Below, in pieces: positions 63,592-64,000 of a DNA stretch of 64,000 nt (its first letter is position 1; each line of letters begins with the position of its first letter). Under the pieces are notes generated by a model. It saw only the letters and a program-made list of their open reading frames with translations, made no database searches and was not told the DNA's origin. The DNA lies in NCBI GenBank assembly GCA_963678775.2, contig CAXXGR010000007.1, forward strand, positions 124,001-188,000, read 5' to 3'. Origin of the DNA: JBFHIJ01 sp963678775 (GTDB taxonomy: Bacteria; Bacteroidota; Ignavibacteria; Kapaibacteriales; UBA2268). The translations under genes were made by a program, and so were the position numbers.

Positions 63592-63952
63592 TGGAGGTGG
63601 CGGGACTCGAACCCGCGTCCGAAGAGCTTCAATCATAGCTTCTACATGCATAGTCTTCCTATATTTATTTGCATAAAGATTTACCGGAAAACAGGTTTAT
63701 TTATGCTATCCCTAATTTAATCTCACGCAGAACCTTAAGGAGTAATTCTAACGCCAGCCTATCAAAAGTCGACACCCGGCACAGAATGAATAGGCACATT
63801 CCATGACAGATGGGCTACATGTTATTTACGCAGCCAATGCATAATTATCGTTTGCATTTATTATAGTTACCGGTTGTATTTACGAGCGTCACCGGTGGAG
63901 CTCGACATGCCACCAATAATCTCCATCACCTCGTCGAAGCCAGGTCACCCCC
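63592..63952 (-). ncRNA. ssrA: Transfer-messenger RNA (tmRNA)
   Basis: 361 bases. The 5' end GGGGGTGACCTGGCTTCGAC and the 3' end GGTTCGAGTCCCGCCACCTCCA are canonical, and GGGGGTG pairs with CACCTCC to form the acceptor stem. The 3' CCA is not encoded. The tag frame (63855-63826) reads GCA AAC GAT AAT TAT GCA TTG GCT GCG TAA, giving tag A-NDNYALAA. It rescues stalled ribosomes by trans-translation. The 3' end remains intact because the integrated island brought an identical end; the displaced copy is at 42851. Confidence 0.96.
63594..63607 (+). repeat. Right attachment-site repeat inside the tmRNA 3' end
   Basis: GAGGTGGCGGGACT (AGTCCCGCCACCTC in the RNA sense), covering the 3' strand of the T stem and most of the acceptor 3' strand. 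Identical to 42851-42864. Confidence 0.82.
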
Positions 63953-64000
63953 ATCAAAGAACGACTTGTAATATAAGTAATATTTACTTAATATGCAAGA

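Larger units (their letters stand above)
42851..63607. mobile_element. Genomic island integrated in the 3' end of ssrA (tmRNA)
   Basis: The borders are a 14-bp direct repeat, GAGGTGGCGGGACT, at 42851-42864 and 63594-63607. The right copy is the T-arm/acceptor end of the intact tmRNA gene; the left copy is a detached fragment of it. A tyrosine recombinase begins 169 bases inside the left border. Pairs of TGTCCGTA(A/T) repeats with an 11-bp period lie inside both borders. Cargo is a type I restriction system, a nuclease-like protein, an RHS protein with a small partner, and two T9SS surface proteins. No conjugation or phage genes are present, so it is probably mobilised only by its integrase or is now fixed. 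Confidence 0.82.

Noticed and set aside
1..64000. CRISPR array
   Set aside because: No series of regularly spaced direct repeats of 20-40 bases was found, and no cas gene is present.

Overview
The window is AT-rich chromosomal DNA from a didermic bacterium of the Bacteroidota/Chlorobiota (FCB) superphylum. Supporting signs are four proteins with C-terminal type IX secretion (T9SS 'type A') sorting domains, a TonB receptor with an N-terminal carboxypeptidase-like domain, LptB, an ECF sigma/anti-sigma pair of Bacteroidota style, a tRNA promoter with a TAnnTTTG -7 element, and start sites that often lack a strong Shine-Dalgarno sequence. Genus or species cannot be fixed from the sequence; a lineage outside the classical Bacteroidia (for example Ignavibacteria or Kapabacteria) is possible but is only a guess.

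The conserved backbone covers about 1-42.8 kb. It starts with a Cache-type sensor fragment and priA, then a one-PDZ HtrA protease and lptB. A chemotaxis-type cluster follows: cheA with two Hpt domains, cheW, cheR, cheB, a hybrid kinase and a lone receiver. Next come a DedA protein, an XRE-cupin regulator and sbcD/sbcC. At 18.7-25.9 kb an exosortase-like protein and a partner membrane protein precede two tandem M36 (fungalysin) metalloproteases. Next is a TonB receptor with a His-rich small protein, then an ECF sigma factor, a membrane anti-sigma and a lipoprotein. A radical SAM protein and an AspT/YidE-type transporter converge on a shared terminator. A cobalamin riboswitch lies on the transporter's strand, in its leader. 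A four-gene operon follows: octaheme cytochrome c, cytochrome b, YeeE, and YeeE fused to a rhodanese-like domain. It suggests respiration on sulfur oxyanions coupled to sulfur import. An outer-membrane protein and tRNA(CAU) close the backbone, followed by decayed sequence.

The accessory region is a roughly 20.7-kb genomic island at about 42,851-63,593. It is integrated in the 3' end of ssrA (tmRNA, minus strand, 63,592-63,952). A 14-bp piece of the tmRNA 3' end is repeated in the same orientation at 42,851-42,864. Just inside each end is a pair of TGTCCGTA(A/T) repeats with an 11-bp period, the pattern expected of integrase arm sites. Cargo: a tyrosine recombinase, a type I restriction-modification system (hsdR-hsdM-hsdS), a PD-(D/E)XK nuclease-like protein on the opposite strand, a 2330-residue SpvB/FG-GAP/RHS protein with a variable C-terminus, an overlapping small exported protein that may be its immunity partner, two T9SS-sorted surface proteins, and a fragment of a second integrase.

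Most notable: the tmRNA-inserted island with its RHS pair; the cobalamin riboswitch ahead of an AspT-type transporter; the exosortase pair beside T9SS-sorted proteases; and the octaheme cytochrome/YeeE operon with a rhodanese domain lacking the usual cysteine.
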